NCBI GenBank assembly: GCA_036794995.1
Contig: DAIRFP010000135.1
Span: 1-13,654 of the forward strand
DNA: 13,654 bases
Source: DAIRFP01 sp036794995
GTDB taxonomy: Bacteria > Desulfobacterota > Binatia > UBA9968
Reading direction: 5' to 3'
Part shown: in pieces, positions 12,093-13,654 of the stretch
How the letters are laid out: every line of letters begins with the position of its first letter
Position numbering within the stretch: the first letter of the stretch is position 1
Program-made: the position numbers and the translations under genes
The notes under the pieces: model-generated
Seen by the model: the letters and a program-made list of their open reading frames with translations, nothing else
Told to the model about the DNA's origin: nothing
The model's database searches: none

Positions 12093-13654
12093 TCAAGGAC
12101 GCATCCGTCTTTGGCGTAACGCATAGCCTTTTATCGCCAAAGCCGGGGAGGAATCAAGTTGTGGAAAAATCCCGGCAGTGGCCAAACGCGCACCTATGAT
12201 TCCCTGGCTGTCCCACGGTCTCGGGCTTTGTGCCGACGGCGCAGTGAAACGGTTGCGCAATAAAATAGGTCCCGTCGCCACCGCTTGCACCATACCTGCG
12301 TGCCATTCCTGGGTTTCTTCGACTGTGAGAGCGCCGAGAATAGCGCCGTGCGCAAACTGCGCCTGCGGTGTGTGCGGCTGCTCAAGTGCGGCAAACTGCG
12401 GGAACATTTGCACGTGCGTTAGCCCTGCTTGATGAAAACGCCGATACAGACTGGCATCGGCACACCCCTGCACGCCAACGAACCCACGCGGGATTTGCGC
12501 TTTGGTTTTCAACTCGGGGCGTAGTGGGAGATTCACCACCAATGGAATATCGATTGCCCGCACCATCACGCCCACACGTCCGCCGGGTTTCGCGACCCGA
12601 ACCAACTCGGCGAGCATGCGGTCCGCGTTTCCCTCTTCTAGAACTGTAAACGACAACGCCACGTCTACATGGTTGTCCGGAAATGGGAGGGCCTCTGCGT
12701 CGCCTTCTTGAAACGCGATCACGTCTGCAAGACCCTCTTGCATGGCGAGGGCCTTGGCCTCGCGGAGAAGATATCGGTTGACGTCGACGCCAATGATGCG
12801 GTTGGCTGCCGACATGTACTGGGCGAGCCAGCGATCCAGCACGCCCGACCCACATCCCACTTCCAGAACGATCTCGCCAGGCCGCAGGTGCACGGCGTCC
12901 ATGACACGCTGGACCACACCACGATAGCCCGCTGCGTGGCCACGCGATTCCAGCATGGCTAGAAATCCCAGGGCCGGGCCGCTCAGCGTAACGGTCCGAC
13001 ATTGTATGCTGAGCCGTGACAGCAGCGGATCCCATTGAGAGGACGCTAAACCCAGCGGTAAAAGCACCAGAGGCGGGCCTTCGCCTTGACTGTGGTGGGT
13101 AATGCCTGCGACGGTGCCCTGGGAGTCGCCGGATACACCTCTGTCTTTGCGCGGGTCGTCTCTGGAGACGACGTTGAGTAAAGCGGTCTCGACGTCTGCG
13201 CTACAATCAGCGACGACATCGGCCCACGGCGGACTGAAATATCCAGGGAGCCATACCACCGTAGCCTCTGGAAGGCTCGCCACAGCGTCGCGCACCATGG
13301 CTGCCGGGCGACCCTGGTCGCCGGCAATGACTACAAGCCGGGCGCCTAGTGTACGGAGAGAGATCGGGTCAAGCCGTGGAGGACAGACAAGGGTGAGCGA
13401 TGCGATCCGTTCCGGATGCGCCCGCGCGAAGCCCATGACATCCGCCAGCATGGAGGCCGCAAAGTGGGCGCGCTCGATCCCCAGATGGTCGAGGACTTGT
13501 AGAAGACGGTCGGCCACAGAAAGTTCTGCTGCTGCTGTTGTCATTCGCTCGCCATCCTTTATCTTGAATGCATTGATGCCAGGGGCGTCGGTGACGGCTA
13601 TCGCGCGTGCTTCTGCTGTGGTTCGCATGGGCCGCCGGGTTAGCCATCGACGAC
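12093..13654 (-). CDS. alpha/beta-hydrolase-like and SAM-methyltransferase fusion; partial at window edge, frameshifted near 3' end
   Basis: The frame stays open to the window edge, so the start may be outside; the first ATG is at 13628 (numbering used here), another at 13544. Residues 8-155 resemble the later part of an alpha/beta hydrolase: AIAVTDAPG, SVADRLLQVLDHLGIERAHFAASM with Ser59 at the elbow position but without the usual flanking Gly, and HPERIASLTLVCPP. A second hydrolase-like strand, EGPPLVLLPLGLASSQWDPLL, appears at 183-203. Residues 235-450 are a class I methyltransferase with VLEVGCGSG (254-262) and D282 in IIGVDVN. After Gly453 the family-like sequence ends, and the other frame carries TYFIAQPFHCAVGTKP, ending at TGA 12154-12156. 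A one-base loss at about 12267-12272 explains this. Substrate unknown. Confidence 0.78.
   Translation of the reverse strand, partial: RRWLTRRPMRTTAEARAIAVTDAPGINAFKIKDGERMTTAAAELSVADRLLQVLDHLGIERAHFAASMLADVMGFARAHPERIASLTLVCPPRLDPISLRTLGARLVVIAGDQGRPAAMVRDAVASLPEATVVWLPGYFSPPWADVVADCSADVETALLNVVSRDDPRKDRGVSGDSQGTVAGITHHSQGEGPPLVLLPLGLASSQWDPLLSRLSIQCRTVTLSGPALGFLAMLESRGHAAGYRGVVQRVMDAVHLRPGEIVLEVGCGSGVLDRWLAQYMSAANRIIGVDVNRYLLREAKALAMQEGLADVIAFQEGDAEALPFPDNHVDVALSFTVLEEGNADRMLAELVRVAKPGGRVGVMVRAIDIPLVVNLPLRPELKTKAQIPRGFVGVQGCADASLYRRFHQAGLTHVQMFPQFAALEQPHTPQAQFAHGAILGALTVEETQEWHAGMVQAVATGPILLRNRFTAPSAQSPRPWDSQGIIGARLATAGIFPQLDSSPALAIKGYALRQRRMRP

Overview
This window looks like chromosomal DNA from an uncultured, fairly GC-rich Gram-negative soil or sediment bacterium. 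Every gene I can support is on the minus strand, so transcription runs from high to low coordinates. The gaps carry several different short palindromic repeats of kinds common in environmental proteobacterial-type genomes. I cannot assign a phylum; a Desulfobacterota/Binatota/NC10-like lineage is only a guess from gene content.

In transcription order: (1) a partial gene at the right edge for an alpha/beta-hydrolase-like plus SAM-methyltransferase fusion, with an apparent one-base frameshift near its 3' end (12093-13654); (2) a secreted HExxH zinc metallopeptidase followed 31 nt later by a DUF4242 (nickel-binding-like)/class III nucleotide cyclase fusion (11949-10305); (3) a DUF1326 and DUF2182 pair (10091-8618); (4) a ferritin-like di-iron protein and a BBE-type FAD oxidoreductase (8372-6048); (5) a possible 20-residue membrane peptide, then a GNAT acetyltransferase, an OsmC-like protein and an ArsM-like methyltransferase, closely spaced as an operon (5931-3668); (6) an EamA/DMT exporter (3458-2517); (7) a second ferritin-like protein and an MmgE/PrpD family protein (2194-58).

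The main discovery is in region 5. The ArsM-like methyltransferase appears to stop at a TGA after 205 codons. The same frame stays open for 74 more codons of clearly homologous sequence. The TGA lies exactly where relatives have the conserved Cys of the C-I-x-G-A-L motif. Nine bases after it is a perfect 8-bp hairpin with a GGA loop, matching the known form of a bacterial SECIS element. I read this as a selenocysteine-containing methyltransferase (Sec206, 280 residues). Ordinary gene calling would cut it short. Two other Cys positions of arsenite methyltransferases are replaced (CGNP to VGNP, SNCV to SNGV), so its substrate may not be arsenite.

A loose theme of metal, metalloid and redox chemistry runs through the window: two ferritin-like proteins, DUF1326/DUF2182, DUF4242, OsmC and the Sec methyltransferase. 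That link is inference from gene content. No selenocysteine machinery, RNA gene, CRISPR array or transposase is visible here.
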